From Micromonospora sp. NBC_00421 (lineage in GTDB: Bacteria; Actinomycetota; Actinomycetes; Mycobacteriales; Micromonosporaceae), in contig NZ_CP107929.1 in NCBI RefSeq assembly GCF_036017915.1, positions 7,057,001 through 7,121,000 of the forward strand: a DNA stretch of 64,000 nt. Direction: 5' to 3'. The translations under genes were made by a program, and so were the position numbers. Below are positions 51,990 to 61,440 of this stretch, one piece after another. Below the pieces are notes generated by a model. That model saw only the letters and a list, made by a program, of their open reading frames with translations. It had not been told where the DNA came from and ran no database searches. The number at the start of each line of letters is the position of its first letter. Within the stretch, counting starts at the first letter, position 1.

Positions 51990-53225
51990 TCAGTCCGGGC
52001 GGGACAGCCACCCGGACGGACGGGCGATGATCCGACGTACCACCGAACCGGCCCCGCCGACGGCGGCGGACTCGGCCCCGAGCGCCGCCGGGCGGACCGT
52101 GACCGGGGACCACCCGCTGGTGAGCACCCGGTCGTCGAGTTCGGCCAGCACCGGCGGGCACAGCCACTGCGCGAGTGTCGCGTATCCGCCGCCGAGCACG
52201 ACGGTGTCCAGATCGAGCAGGTTCACCACGCCGGAGACGGCCACCCCGAGCGCGGTGCCGGCGGCCTGCAGCGCGGCGAGCGCGGCCGGGTCGCCGGCCC
52301 CGGCCAGGTCGGCCAGCCGGCGGGCGGCGGTGTCGGCCGGCAGGTCCGCGCCCGCCAGCCCGGCCGCCGCCAGCACCGCCTCCTGCCCGGCGTACGTCTC
52401 CAGGCAGCCCCGGGCGCCGCAGCGGCAGGTGGGGCCGCCGGGATCCACGGGTACGTGGCCCAGCTCGCCGCTCCAGCCCCGGGAGCCCCGGAACAGCGCC
52501 CCGTCGAGCACTATCCCGGCACCGATGCCGATCTCGCCGGAGACGTGCAGGAAGCTCTGTGGCCCGCCGGGGCGGGCATGCAGTTCGCCGAGCGCGGCCA
52601 GGTTCGCCTCGTTCTCCACCAGCAGTGCCGGCACCCCGTCGACCGGGTCGGTGAGGGCGGGGTGGGCGGCGAGCAGGCCCGGCACGTCCACGTCCCGCCA
52701 GCCCAGGTTGGGGGCGAGCCGGACCAGTCCGTGGGCGTCGACCAGGCCCGGCACGGCCAGGGCCGCCCCGGCCAGGGTCAGCCCCGCGTCGGCGGCGGCG
52801 GCGCTCACCCGCGTGGCCAGGGCGACCAGGCCGGCGAGCGCGTCGGCGGGGGAGAGCGGGCGCAGGTCGACCCGGCGTACCTCGTGGTGTCGGACGGCAC
52901 CGGTGAGGTCCACCACGCAGGCGGCCAGGTAGTCGACGTTGACCTCCAGCCCGAGCCCGGCCGGGCCGGTGTCGCCGAGCAGCAGCCCCCGGGCGGGTCG
53001 GCCGGCGCCGGTGCGGGGCGCGGGGTCGGCCTCGGTGACCAGCCGCCCGGCGATCAGGTCGTCGACGACGGCGGAGACGGTGGCCCGGGTCAGGCCGGTG
53101 TCGGCGGCGATCTCGGCCCGGGAGGGCGGCCGACCGGTAGTGGCGATCCGCCGCAGCACCACGGCGAGGTTGAGTTCGCGCAGGCTTCCCTGGCGGACCG
53201 CGCCGGCGGTCCGGGTGTCGGTCAC
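51990..53225 (-). CDS. xylR: ROK-family xylose repressor (XylR-like)
   Basis: 411 residues. Helix-turn-helix about 15-75 (PSRAEIAADTGLTRATVSAV), then a ROK sugar-kinase-like domain (ENEANLAALGELHA, GELGHVPVDPGGPTCRCGARGC, zinc-type CxCGxxGC, LDLDTVVLGGG). It is divergent from xylA, so it most likely represses xylAB and responds to xylose. Start: GTG 53225 is preferred because the ATG at 53252 lies inside the operator; neither has a good ribosome binding site. Confidence 0.87.
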   Translation of the reverse strand: MTDTRTAGAVRQGSLRELNLAVVLRRIATTGRPPSRAEIAADTGLTRATVSAVVDDLIAGRLVTEADPAPRTGAGRPARGLLLGDTGPAGLGLEVNVDYLAACVVDLTGAVRHHEVRRVDLRPLSPADALAGLVALATRVSAAAADAGLTLAGAALAVPGLVDAHGLVRLAPNLGWRDVDVPGLLAAHPALTDPVDGVPALLVENEANLAALGELHARPGGPQSFLHVSGEIGIGAGIVLDGALFRGSRGWSGELGHVPVDPGGPTCRCGARGCLETYAGQEAVLAAAGLAGADLPADTAARRLADLAGAGDPAALAALQAAGTALGVAVSGVVNLLDLDTVVLGGGYATLAQWLCPPVLAELDDRVLTSGWSPVTVRPAALGAESAAVGGAGSVVRRIIARPSGWLSRPD

Positions 53226-53251
53226 CCCTTGACAGTGCCACAGCCCCGCCA

Positions 53252-53276
53252 TTTAATTCAACCACTGAACAAATTG
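53252..53276. promoter_or_regulatory. Candidate xyl operator
   Basis: Unusually AT-rich TTTAATTCAACCACTGAACA and the following AATTG, with inverted TTCA (53257-53260) and TGAA (53266-53269). It lies between xylR and xylA. The ROK-type XylR operator in other bacteria is a similar TTCA/TGAA-type AT-rich dyad (recalled from the family). Confidence 0.6.
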
Positions 53277-53322
53277 TGCGCGACACACCCACCGCCACCA
53301 TCATCACCACCGGAGGTCTGCC

Positions 53323-54510
53323 ATGGCACCCCGTCCCACTCCTGCCGACAAGTTCTCCTTCGGGCTCTGGACGGTGGGCTGGCAGGCCCGTGACCCGTTC
53401 GGTGACGCCACCCGCCCCGAGCTGGACGCCGTCGAGGCCGTGCACCGGCTCGCCGAGCTGGGCGCGTACGGCATCACCTTCCACGACGACGACCTGATCC
53501 CGTTCGGCGCGGACAACGCCGCCCGGGAGGCCCAGCTCGCCCGGTTCCGCAAGGCGCTCGACGAGACCGGCCTGGTCGTGCCCATGGTCACCACCAACCT
53601 CTTCACCCACCCGCTGTTCAAGGACGGCGGCTTCACCAGCAACGACCGCGACGTCCGTCGCTACGCGCTGCGCAAGGTGCTGCGCAACGTCGACCTCGCC
53701 GCCGAGCTGGGCGCCAAGACCTTCGTCATGTGGGGTGGCCGCGAAGGCTCCGAGTACGACGTGGCCAAGGACATCCGGGCCGCGCTGGACCGCTACCGCG
53801 AGGCCGTCGACGTGCTCTGCCAGTACGTCGTGGACCAGGGCTACGACCTGCGGTTCGCCATCGAGCCCAAGCCGAACGAGCCGCGCGGCGACATCCTGCT
53901 CCCCACCGTCGGGCACGCGCTGGCGTTCATCTCCGAGCTGGCCCGGCCCGAGATGGTCGGTCTCAACCCGGAGGTCGGGCACGAGCAGATGGCCGGGCTC
54001 AACTACGCCCACGGCATCGCCCAGGCGCTCTGGCAGGGCAAGCTGTTCCACCTCGACCTCAACGGCCAGCGGGGCATCAAGTACGACCAGGACCTGGTCT
54101 TTGGCCACGGTGACCTGATGAACGCGTTCGCCCTGGTCGACCTGCTGGAGAACGGCGGCCCCAACGGTGGCCCGGCGTACGACGGTCCGCGCCACTTCGA
54201 CTACAAGCCCTCCCGTACCGAGGACATCGCCGGGGTGTGGGCGTCGGCCGAGGCCAACATGCGCACCTACCTGCTGCTCAAGGAGCGGGCGGCGGCGTTC
54301 CGGGCCGACCCGGAGGTGGCCGAGGCGCTCGCCGCCAGCAAGGTCGACGAACTGGCCAGCCCCACGCTGAGCGCGGGCGAGGGCTACGCCGAGCTGCTCG
54401 CCGACCGGTCCGCGTTCGAGGACTTCGACGTGGACGCGACGGCCGCGAAGGGCTTCGGCTTCGTCCGGCTCAACCAGCTCGCCGTCGAGCACCTGCTCGG
54501 CGCGCGCTGA
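53323..54510 (+). CDS. xylA: Xylose isomerase
   Basis: 395 residues, class I actinobacterial type. [32 protein letters not shown] (catalytic His), [29 protein letters not shown] (metal Glu), [18 protein letters not shown] and [16 protein letters not shown] match this class throughout. It turns xylose into xylulose. ATG follows CCGGAGG. xylB follows after 11 bases. Confidence 0.97.
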   Translation: MAPRPTPADKFSFGLWTVGWQARDPFGDATRPELDAVEAVHRLAELGAYGITFHDDDLIPFGADNAAREAQLARFRKALDETGLVVPMVTTNLFTHPLFKDGGFTSNDRDVRRYALRKVLRNVDLAAELGAKTFVMWGGREGSEYDVAKDIRAALDRYREAVDVLCQYVVDQGYDLRFAIEPKPNEPRGDILLPTVGHALAFISELARPEMVGLNPEVGHEQMAGLNYAHGIAQALWQGKLFHLDLNGQRGIKYDQDLVFGHGDLMNAFALVDLLENGGPNGGPAYDGPRHFDYKPSRTEDIAGVWASAEANMRTYLLLKERAAAFRADPEVAEALAASKVDELASPTLSAGEGYAELLADRSAFEDFDVDATAAKGFGFVRLNQLAVEHLLGAR

Positions 54511-54521
54511 GGCGGCCCGAC

Positions 54522-56030
54522 ATGCCGCTCGTCGCCGGGGTGGACTCGTCCACCCAGTCCTGCAAGGTGGTCGTCCGGGACGCGGAGACCGGCGTGCTGG
54601 TCCGACAGGGCCGCGCGCCGCACCCGGACGGCACCGAGGTCGACCCACGGGCCTGGTGGGATGCCCTGCTGGCCGCCGTCGAGGCGGCCGGCGGGCTGGC
54701 CGACGTGGCGGCCGTGTCGGTCGCCGGCCAGCAGCACGGGATGGTCTGCCTGGACGAGGCGGGTGAGGTCGTCCGGCCGGCGCTGCTGTGGAACGACACC
54801 CGGTCGGCCGACGCCGCCCGGGACCTGATCGCCGAGGCCGGCGGTGGGGAGACAGGCCGCCGGTTCTGGGCCGACGCGGTCGGCCTGGTCCCGGTGGCCA
54901 GCTTCACCGCCACCAAGCTGCGCTGGCTGGCCCGGCACGAGCCGGAGCGGGCGGCCAGGGTCGCCGCCGTCTGCCTGCCGCACGACTGGCTGACCTGGCG
55001 GTTGGCGGGCGCCCCCGGGCTGGCGGCGCTGCGCACCGACCGGGGCGACGCCAGCGGCACCGGCTACTGGTCCCCGGCGACCGGGCAATACCGTCCTGAC
55101 CTGCTGGAGCGGGCGTTCGGCAGGGTCGTCGAAGTGCCCACGGTACTCGGCCCGGCCGACCAGGCAGGCGTGCTGGACCCGACCGTGCTGGGCGACGGTC
55201 GGGCGGTGCCGGTCGGTGACGCCGGCCGGCCCGACGGCGCTGCGGGCTCGCCGTTGCCGGGCGGGGACGTCCTGCTCGGTCCCGGCACCGGGGACAATGC
55301 CGCCGCCGCGCTCGGCGTCGGGGCCGGTCCGGGCGACGTGGTCGTCTCGATCGGCACCTCCGGCACGGTCTTCGCGGTGGCGGACACGCCGGCAGCCGAC
55401 TCCGGTGGCGCGGTGGCCGGCTTCGCCGACGCGACCGGCCGGTTCCTGCCGCTGGTCTGCACGCTCAACGCGGCCCGGGTGCTCGACTCGGCGGCGGCGC
55501 TGCTCGGCGTCGACCTCGACGAGCTGTCCGACCTGGCGTTGAGCGCCCCGCCCGGGGCGGACGGCCTGGTCATGGTGCCCTACCTGGAGGGGGAGCGGAC
55601 CCCGGACCGCCCCACCGCCACCGGCTCGGTGCACGGCCTCACCCTGCGTACCGCCACCCCGGCCCACCTGGCCCGCGCGGCGGTGGAGGGGATGCTCTGC
55701 GCGCTGGCCGACGGTCTCGACGCGCTGGTCGCCCAGGGGGCCACGGTCGAGCGGGTGATCCTGGTCGGTGGCGGGGCCCGCTCGGCGGCGGTCCGCCGGA
55801 TCGCGCCGCAGGTCTTCGGTCGCCCGGTGGTCGTGCCCCCGCCCGGGGAGTACGTCGCCGACGGCGCGGCCCGCCAGGCCGCCTGGGTCGCCCTGGGCGG
55901 GGCGACCCCGCCCACCTGGGCCCCCAAGGACACCGAGGAGTACGCGGCGGAGCCCGTCCCCGCCATCAGGCAGCGGTACGCCGAGGCCCGCGACCGTACT
56001 CTCGACCGGGTGGCCGCGACCGGGGAGTAG
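54522..56030 (+). CDS. xylB: Xylulokinase
   Basis: 502 residues, FGGY kinase fold. [19 protein letters not shown] (phosphate 1 loop), [42 protein letters not shown] and [11 protein letters not shown] (phosphate 2), [16 protein letters not shown] (adenosine motif). It phosphorylates xylulose to xylulose 5-phosphate, completing the xyl pathway with xylA. A perfect hairpin follows. Confidence 0.95.
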   Translation: MPLVAGVDSSTQSCKVVVRDAETGVLVRQGRAPHPDGTEVDPRAWWDALLAAVEAAGGLADVAAVSVAGQQHGMVCLDEAGEVVRPALLWNDTRSADAARDLIAEAGGGETGRRFWADAVGLVPVASFTATKLRWLARHEPERAARVAAVCLPHDWLTWRLAGAPGLAALRTDRGDASGTGYWSPATGQYRPDLLERAFGRVVEVPTVLGPADQAGVLDPTVLGDGRAVPVGDAGRPDGAAGSPLPGGDVLLGPGTGDNAAAALGVGAGPGDVVVSIGTSGTVFAVADTPAADSGGAVAGFADATGRFLPLVCTLNAARVLDSAAALLGVDLDELSDLALSAPPGADGLVMVPYLEGERTPDRPTATGSVHGLTLRTATPAHLARAAVEGMLCALADGLDALVAQGATVERVILVGGGARSAAVRRIAPQVFGRPVVVPPPGEYVADGAARQAAWVALGGATPPTWAPKDTEEYAAEPVPAIRQRYAEARDRTLDRVAATGE

Positions 56031-56047
56031 TGACCCACCCGGCCGAC

Positions 56048-56096
56048 GTCGTCGGCCGGTGACCGATGCACGGGGGATCGGTCACCGGCCGACGAC
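56048..56096 (+). terminator. Hairpin terminator after xylB
   Basis: Perfect 20-bp stem GTCGTCGGCCGGTGACCGAT (56048-56067) with 56077-56096, 9-nt loop, 18 bases past the xylB stop. No T run. Confidence 0.88.
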
Positions 56097-56197
56097 CGGG
56101 GTCGCCCGGCGGGGCCGGTCCGGCGGCCCGGCCCGGTAGTGCCGGTCCGGTGGGGCCGGTCGTCGGGACGGGAGGCGTACCTGGTTGGCTGCCGGAC

Positions 56198-57610
56198 ATG
56201 ACCGGCAGCAGGATCTCCCGGCGCGGGAACGCGGTGCACCGCCTCTACAGCGTCGTGGTGTTCGTGGTGCTCGCCTCGCTGGACAACGTGGCGATCGGGC
56301 TGGTGCCCCCGTTGTACGGGCCGATTTCCGGGGCGCTGGGGGTGCCGCAGCGGATGCTCGGCCTGGTCACGGCGGTGAGCTTCCTGGTCAGCGCGGTCGC
56401 TGCGGTGGCCTGGGCGTACGTCGGCGACCGGACCAACCGCAAGCCGCTGCTGATGGTGGGCACGCTGGTCTGGGCGGCCGGCACCGGCGGCAGCGCCCTG
56501 GCCACCGGCTTCCCGACGTTCCTCGCCGCGCAACTGGTCGCCGCGATCGGGTTGGGCGCGGTCGGCTCGGTCGGGTTCTCCGTGGTCACCGACCTGATCT
56601 CGCCGCGCCGACGGGGCCTCGTGATGAGCTTCTGGGGGCTGTCCCAGGGGGTCGGCACCCTGGCCGGCACCCTCACCGGTGGGCTGCTCGGTGCCACCGA
56701 CTGGCGACGCCCGTTCCTGCTGCTCACCGTGGTCGGCCTGGTCGCCACGGTGGCCTACCTCCTGACGTACGACATCCGGCGCGGGCAGAGCGAGCCGGAG
56801 CTGGCCGAGGCGATCGACGCCGGCGTCGAGTACGACTACCGGATCACCCGGGCCGACCTGCCGCGAATCCTGGGCCGACGGACCAACAGGTGGCTGATCC
56901 TCCAGGGCCTCACCGCGCAGGCGGCGTTCGGCTCGCTGGTGTGGCTGCCGGTGCTGTTCGCCGAGCGGGCCCAGGACCAGGGCTATTCGGCGGCGACGGC
57001 GGTCGTGGTGGGCAGCGTCTTCGCCACCCTGTTCCAGCTCGGCGGGGTGTTCTCCATCGTCGGCGGGCTGGCCGGGGACGCGCTGCAACGGCGTACCCCC
57101 CGGGGGAGGGCCCTGGTCGCGGCGGTCGGCGTCCTCGCGGCGCTGCCGTTCTACCTGGTGTTGTTCTTCGTGCCGATCCGGATCGACGTGCCCGACGGCG
57201 GCGGCACCGGCGCGGTGGTGGCTGCGGTGCTGGCCAGCGTGGTGACCGAACCGACGGTCGGGCTGAGCCTGCTCACCGCCGTCGTCGCGTTGGCGCTGAC
57301 CTCGGCGAACTCACCGAACTGGTTCGCCCTGATCGCCGACGTCAACCCGCCGGAGCACCGGGGCACCGTCTACAGCCTGGGCAACCTGGTCAACGGGGTG
57401 GGTCGGGCGGCCGGCAACGGTCTGGTCGGGGCGGTCTTCCACGCCCTGCGGGCGGCCTTCCCACCGCCGCTGAACTACGCGGTCGGGCTGGCCGCGTTCC
57501 AACTCTTCTTCATCCCCACCGGGCTGATGTACTGGTTGGCCTCGCGCACCTCGCCCCGCGACATCGAGGCGGTACGCGACCTGCTGCACCGCCGCGCCGA
57601 ACGTCGCTGA
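56198..57610 (+). CDS. MFS transporter
   Basis: 470 residues with 12 predicted membrane helices. AYVGDRTNRKPLLMVGTLVW carries the GxxxD(R/K)xxR(K) motif between helices 2 and 3; SVGFSVVTDLISPRRRGLVM is helix 4 to 5; NSPNWFALIADVNPPEHRGT lies in the second half. The substrate could be a sugar or a drug; position after the xyl genes suggests but does not prove a pentose. ATG 56198 is the first that fits; upstream frame is low complexity. Confidence 0.88.
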   Translation: MTGSRISRRGNAVHRLYSVVVFVVLASLDNVAIGLVPPLYGPISGALGVPQRMLGLVTAVSFLVSAVAAVAWAYVGDRTNRKPLLMVGTLVWAAGTGGSALATGFPTFLAAQLVAAIGLGAVGSVGFSVVTDLISPRRRGLVMSFWGLSQGVGTLAGTLTGGLLGATDWRRPFLLLTVVGLVATVAYLLTYDIRRGQSEPELAEAIDAGVEYDYRITRADLPRILGRRTNRWLILQGLTAQAAFGSLVWLPVLFAERAQDQGYSAATAVVVGSVFATLFQLGGVFSIVGGLAGDALQRRTPRGRALVAAVGVLAALPFYLVLFFVPIRIDVPDGGGTGAVVAAVLASVVTEPTVGLSLLTAVVALALTSANSPNWFALIADVNPPEHRGTVYSLGNLVNGVGRAAGNGLVGAVFHALRAAFPPPLNYAVGLAAFQLFFIPTGLMYWLASRTSPRDIEAVRDLLHRRAERR

Positions 57611-57617
57611 AACGGCC

Positions 57618-57727
57618 CTCTGCGCCTACTCTGCGCCTACTCTGCGCCTACTCTGCGCCTACTCTGCGCCTGCTTTGGGCCTGCTTTGGGCCTGCTTTGG
57701 GCCTGCTTTGGGCCTGCTCTGCGCCGA
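57618..57727 (+). repeat. 11-bp minisatellite, ten copies
   Basis: Five units close to CTCTGCGCCTA, then four of CTTTGGGCCTG, then one CTCTGCGCCGA, in strict 11-bp phase from 57618. It begins 8 bases past the MFS stop. The switch between two unit types suggests separate expansions. Confidence 0.95.
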
Positions 57728-57881
57728 CCTGTTGGCCCACGGATCGGCCGCGGCCGGTGCGCGGGCCTCGTCATGGTTGCCTTCGGGTACGGATGGGTCG
57801 GTCGCGTTCGTGGCTGTCACGGTCTTCCGCCGGGCGGCGCGGGCCTGGTCACCGCAGCTTTCCGGGAGGCCATGGTTACCT
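57728..57881. other. Spacer between minisatellite and element
   Basis: 154 bases without a recognisable gene or strong repeat. Confidence 0.5.
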
Positions 57882-58418
57882 CGGTCGCATCCTTTAGAGC
57901 TGATGACGTTAACGAATCACCGATCGGGGGCGTACGCCTCAGCCCCGGTTCGGGTGGTCTCCCTATCAGTGGTTCATCAACGTCATCCGACCCGACGACA
58001 GCGCCCCGATCATGCGTACGACAGGGGCAGGAAGTCGAACCGGGCCGCCCGACCGAGGTGTCACCAACCGGGGACGATCAAAAGGAAACGGGGCCACCCG
58101 GTCGAGGTGTGGGCCCATCGGCTGGGGCGACGGCGGGTGAGGGGGTCCGGTGTGGGCCACCGGTAGGGGTGAGGGTCGGTGCGGTGGTCGGGACGAGGGC
58201 CACCGGTCGGGGCGACGGCGGGTGAGGGGGTCCGGTGTGGGCCACCGGTCGGGGTGAGGGTCGGTGCGGTGGTCGGGACGAGGGCTGGTGGTCGGGGTGA
58301 GGACTGGTGGTCGGGGCCACGGCTGGTGGTCAAGACGAGGGCTGGTGGTTGGGTGGGGCTCGCCCGGTGACTCCCGGCTGTGAATCGCTAACGTCATCAG
58401 CTCTAAAGGACGCGACCG
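57882..58418. mobile_element. 537-bp element with 39-bp terminal inverted repeats
   Basis: The ends 57882-57920 and 58380-58418 are inverted copies, 36 of 39 bases matching, with core CCTTTAGAGCTGATGACG. Inside is no transposase; 57900-58060 is unique sequence, and 58124-58283 is an 85-bp tandem duplication followed by shorter GGCTGGTGGTCGGGG-type repeats. No target duplication is obvious outside the ends, so the exact boundary may be some bases inside. It could be a non-autonomous transposon or a decayed IS. Confidence 0.75.
58124..58360 (+). repeat. 85-bp tandem duplication plus about 20-bp repeats
   Basis: Units at 58124-58208 and from 58209, sharing GGGGCGACGGCGGGTGAGGG, followed by degenerate copies of GGCTGGTGGTCGGGGTGAGG. 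It lies inside the 537-bp element. Confidence 0.88.
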
Positions 58419-58503
58419 GAACTACCGGGGTGCCACGTTCCGCCTGTGCACCAGCCGCCTGCTGACGCCTCAGCGCCCGGCCCAGCGCCGATTGCCCAGC
58501 GTC

Positions 58504-58551
58504 CGGCGTCCGGTCCAGGCACCGGCCCGGCGTCCGGTCCAGGCACCGGCC
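58504..58551 (+). repeat. 24-bp tandem duplication
   Basis: CGGCGTCCGGTCCAGGCACC plus four bases, twice (58504-58527, 58528-58551), just downstream of the alpha-glucosidase gene on the other strand. A third partial copy follows. Confidence 0.9.
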
Positions 58552-58579
58552 CGGCGCCGGGGCCTGGACCGGGAGGGGA

Positions 58580-60217
58580 TCAGGGGCGGACCCAGACCGT
58601 CACGTCGGTGGGGACCCGGCCGTCGGCGTCCAGCGGCGCGCTGCTGTGCAGCAACTCCCCGGCCGGCGGCGGCACCGCGGCGGCACCGAAGTTGGTCAGC
58701 ACGGTCAGCCCGGCGTTGTGGAAGCTCAGCGCCTCGTCGCCCGAGGACAGCCATTCCAGGGTGCCCCGGCCCAGGCCGTGCTCGCGGCGCAGCCGCAACG
58801 CGGTCCGGTACGTCTCGTAGGTCGAGCCGGGCACCCCCTGCTGCCGGTCCAGCGCGTACTCGGCCCAGAGCGGCGGCTGCGGCAGCCAGCTGGCGTCGGT
58901 CGGGCCGAAGCCGTACGACGGGGCGTCGGCCTCCCACGGGATCGGCACCCGGCAGCCGTCCCGGCCGCGTTGGGTGTGGCCGCTGCGCTCCCAGGTCGGG
59001 TCCTGCCGGGACTCGTCGGGCAGCGTGGTGTGCTCCGGCAGTCCCAGCTCCTCACCCTGGTAGAGGTAGGCCGAACCGGGCAGGGCCAGCATCAGCAGGG
59101 TGGCCGCCCGTGCCCGGCGCAGGCCCAGCGCGGCGTCCGGCTGGGGGTCGCCGATGCCGATGCCGTTAGGCCGGCCGCCCTTGGCCGACAGGCCCATCCG
59201 GGAGGCGTGCCGGATGACGTCGTGGTTGGAGAGCACCCAGGTGGTGGGGGCACCGACGGCGTCGGTGGCCTCCAGCGAGCGGGTGATCACCGCGTACTGG
59301 GCGGGAGCCGTCCAGGCGGCGAGCAGGTACTCGAAGTTGAACGCCTGGTGCATCTCGTCGGGGCGTACGTAGCGGGCGATCCGTTCGGCCGGCTCCACCC
59401 ACGCCTCGGCGACCAGGATCCGCTCGCCGTCGTAGGAGTCCAGCACCTGCCGCCAGTCCCGGTAGATCTCGTGTACGCCGTCCTGGTCCCACATCGGCGG
59501 GCGCGGCTTGTCCACCTCGTTGCCGGAGAGGATCTCCTGCGGCTCCTCCCAGTTGGCCAGGTCGGCCTGCTTGATCAGGCCGTGCGCCACGTCCACCCGG
59601 AAACCGTCGACGCCCCGGTCCAGCCAGAACCGGAGCACGTCCAGGAACTCGGCGCGGATCTCCGGGTTGTCCCAGTTGAGGTCCGGCTGGGCGGTGTCGA
59701 ACAGGTGCAGGTACCACTGGCCGGGCCGCCCGTCGGGCTCGACGAGCCGGGTCCAGGCGGGGCCGCCGAAGACGCTCTGCCAGTCGTTCGGCGGTTCGAC
59801 GCCGTCCGGGCCGAGGCCGTCGCGGAAGACGTACCGGTCCCGTTCGGGGCTGCCGGGGGCGGCGGTGACGGCGGCCCGGAACCACGTGTGCGCCGACGAG
59901 GTGTGGTTGGGCACCAGGTCGACGATGACCTTCAGGCCCTTCGCCCGCGCCTCGGCGATCAGCGTGTCGGCGTCCGCCAGGCTGCCGAAGAGCGGGTCGA
60001 CGTCGCGGTAGTCGGCGACGTCGTACCCCGCGTCGGCCTGCGGCGACGGATAGAACGGCGACAGCCAGACGGCGTCGACGCCCAACTCGGCCAGATGTCC
60101 CAGCCGGGCGGTGATGCCGGGCAGGTCACCGATGCCGTCGCCGTCGGAGTCGGCGAAGGAACGCGGATAGATCTGGTAGATGACGGCCTCGGTCCACCAT
60201 CCGTGGGCCACGCCCAT
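58580..60217 (-). CDS. aglA: GH13 alpha-glucosidase (AglA-like)
   Basis: 545 residues, alpha-amylase family. Conserved regions in order: VIYQIYPRSFADSDGDGIGD at the start, DLVPNHTS, GFRVDVAHG (nucleophile Asp), VAEAWVEP (acid Glu) and VLSNHDVIRHA (third Asp). It resembles AglA-type enzymes that split sucrose, trehalose-like or maltose-type alpha-glucosides inside the cell. It follows the LacI gene in the same direction, with the transport genes upstream, as in Rhizobiaceae agl operons. ATG has AGGAACAG upstream. Confidence 0.92.
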   Translation of the reverse strand: MGVAHGWWTEAVIYQIYPRSFADSDGDGIGDLPGITARLGHLAELGVDAVWLSPFYPSPQADAGYDVADYRDVDPLFGSLADADTLIAEARAKGLKVIVDLVPNHTSSAHTWFRAAVTAAPGSPERDRYVFRDGLGPDGVEPPNDWQSVFGGPAWTRLVEPDGRPGQWYLHLFDTAQPDLNWDNPEIRAEFLDVLRFWLDRGVDGFRVDVAHGLIKQADLANWEEPQEILSGNEVDKPRPPMWDQDGVHEIYRDWRQVLDSYDGERILVAEAWVEPAERIARYVRPDEMHQAFNFEYLLAAWTAPAQYAVITRSLEATDAVGAPTTWVLSNHDVIRHASRMGLSAKGGRPNGIGIGDPQPDAALGLRRARAATLLMLALPGSAYLYQGEELGLPEHTTLPDESRQDPTWERSGHTQRGRDGCRVPIPWEADAPSYGFGPTDASWLPQPPLWAEYALDRQQGVPGSTYETYRTALRLRREHGLGRGTLEWLSSGDEALSFHNAGLTVLTNFGAAAVPPPAGELLHSSAPLDADGRVPTDVTVWVRP

Positions 60218-60297
60218 GGACTGTTCCTGCTGCCTCGCGTCGGTGTTCAGAGCCTTCTCCCTGTGTCGAGCCGGTCGAGCCGTGCGGTCGAATCCGT

Positions 60298-61371
60298 TCA
60301 GTGTGCCCGGGGCGGCGCCGTCGACTCCCGTACCACCAGTCGAGTGGGCAGGATCACCGACCGGCCCCCCGCGGTGCCGTCGCCGTCGACCCCGCGGGGG
60401 GCCGGCACCCGGCCGGCGTACGGCTCGACGGTGCCGGTGCCCAGCGGATCGAGCAGCAGCCGGGCGGCGAGCCGACCCTGCTCGGCGGCGGGTTGGGCGA
60501 TGGTGCTCAACCCGAGCACGCCGGACAGGTCGTGGTCGTCCACGCCGATCACGCTGACGTCCTGCGGAACCCGTAACCCGGCGTCACGCAGCGCGGTCAT
60601 CGCGCCCATCGCGATCTCGTCGCAGGCGGCGAAGATCGCGGTCGGTGGCTCTCCCCGGGCCAGCAGTTCGACTGTCGCCTGGTTGCCGCCGTCGATGCTG
60701 AACTGCGACTCCATGTCCAGGCTGGGGTCGGGGCGCAGGCCCGCCCGGCGCAGCGCCTCCCGGTAGCCCCGGCGACGGTCGGTGTGGGTGGTGAAGGCCA
60801 GTTCGTCGTTCGGATCGCCGGAGATGTGGGCGATCCGCCGGTGGCCCAGGTCGAGCAGGTGCCGGGTGGCCGTCCGGGCCGCCGCCACGTCGTCGATCCG
60901 GACGCAGGGCCAGCCCGGCACCGTGCTTCCCGAGCTGATCGTGATGCCGGGCAGGTCCAGCTCGGCCAGGGCGGTCAGGTCGGCCGGCCGTAGCGGGGTG
61001 GCGACCAGCATGATCGCGTCCACCCGCTTGTGCAGGTTGGCGGTGCGCAGCACCCGTTGCCGGACCTGCTCGCGCCCACCGAGGTTGTAGAGCAGCAGGT
61101 CGTAACCGGCCTGGTGGAGGAAGTCCTCGACCGCCTCGACGACGGTGCCGAAGAACCAGCGGGTGATCCGGGGCACAACCACGGCGACCGTGCCGGTCCG
61201 GCCCCCGGCCAGCCGGGACGCGCTGGGCGAGACCGCGTACTGGAGCTGTTCGGCGGCGGCGAGCACCCGACGGCGCGTGGCGGCCGACACCGTCGGCAGG
61301 CCGCGCAACGCCCGGGAGACGGTGGCGGTGGAGACCCCGGCGAGCCGGGCCACGTCGTCGATCCTCGTCAC
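60298..61371 (-). CDS. LacI-family regulator of the agl genes
   Basis: 357 residues. Helix-turn-helix TRIDDVARLAGVSTATVSRA at the N-terminus with a LacI hinge (LRGLPTVSAATRRRV), then a periplasmic-binding-like sugar domain (RVDAIMLVATPL, GYREALRRAGLRPDPSLD, AIFAACDEIAMGAMTALRD, SVIGVDDHDLSGVLGLSTI). Located between the transporter and enzyme genes it very likely senses an alpha-glucoside. GTG start. Confidence 0.92.
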   Translation of the reverse strand: MTRIDDVARLAGVSTATVSRALRGLPTVSAATRRRVLAAAEQLQYAVSPSASRLAGGRTGTVAVVVPRITRWFFGTVVEAVEDFLHQAGYDLLLYNLGGREQVRQRVLRTANLHKRVDAIMLVATPLRPADLTALAELDLPGITISSGSTVPGWPCVRIDDVAAARTATRHLLDLGHRRIAHISGDPNDELAFTTHTDRRRGYREALRRAGLRPDPSLDMESQFSIDGGNQATVELLARGEPPTAIFAACDEIAMGAMTALRDAGLRVPQDVSVIGVDDHDLSGVLGLSTIAQPAAEQGRLAARLLLDPLGTGTVEPYAGRVPAPRGVDGDGTAGGRSVILPTRLVVRESTAPPRAH

Positions 61372-61400
61372 GCTGTCGTTCCCCCGCTCCGCGCCGACCT

Positions 61401-61433
61401 CCGCCGCCGCCCGGTGCTGCCGGGCGGCGGCGG
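61401..61433 (-). terminator. Hairpin between aglG and the LacI gene
   Basis: Perfect 14-bp stem CCGCCGCCGCCCGG (61401-61414) with 61420-61433, 5-nt loop, starting just past the end of aglG (61441). It may separate the transporter transcript from regulator and enzyme. Confidence 0.75.
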
Positions 61434-61440
61434 GCGGACG

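Noticed and set aside
57675..58166. Small plus-strand frames in the minisatellite and element
   Set aside because: They are translations of repeats and of G-rich DNA, without ribosome binding sites or recognisable domains.
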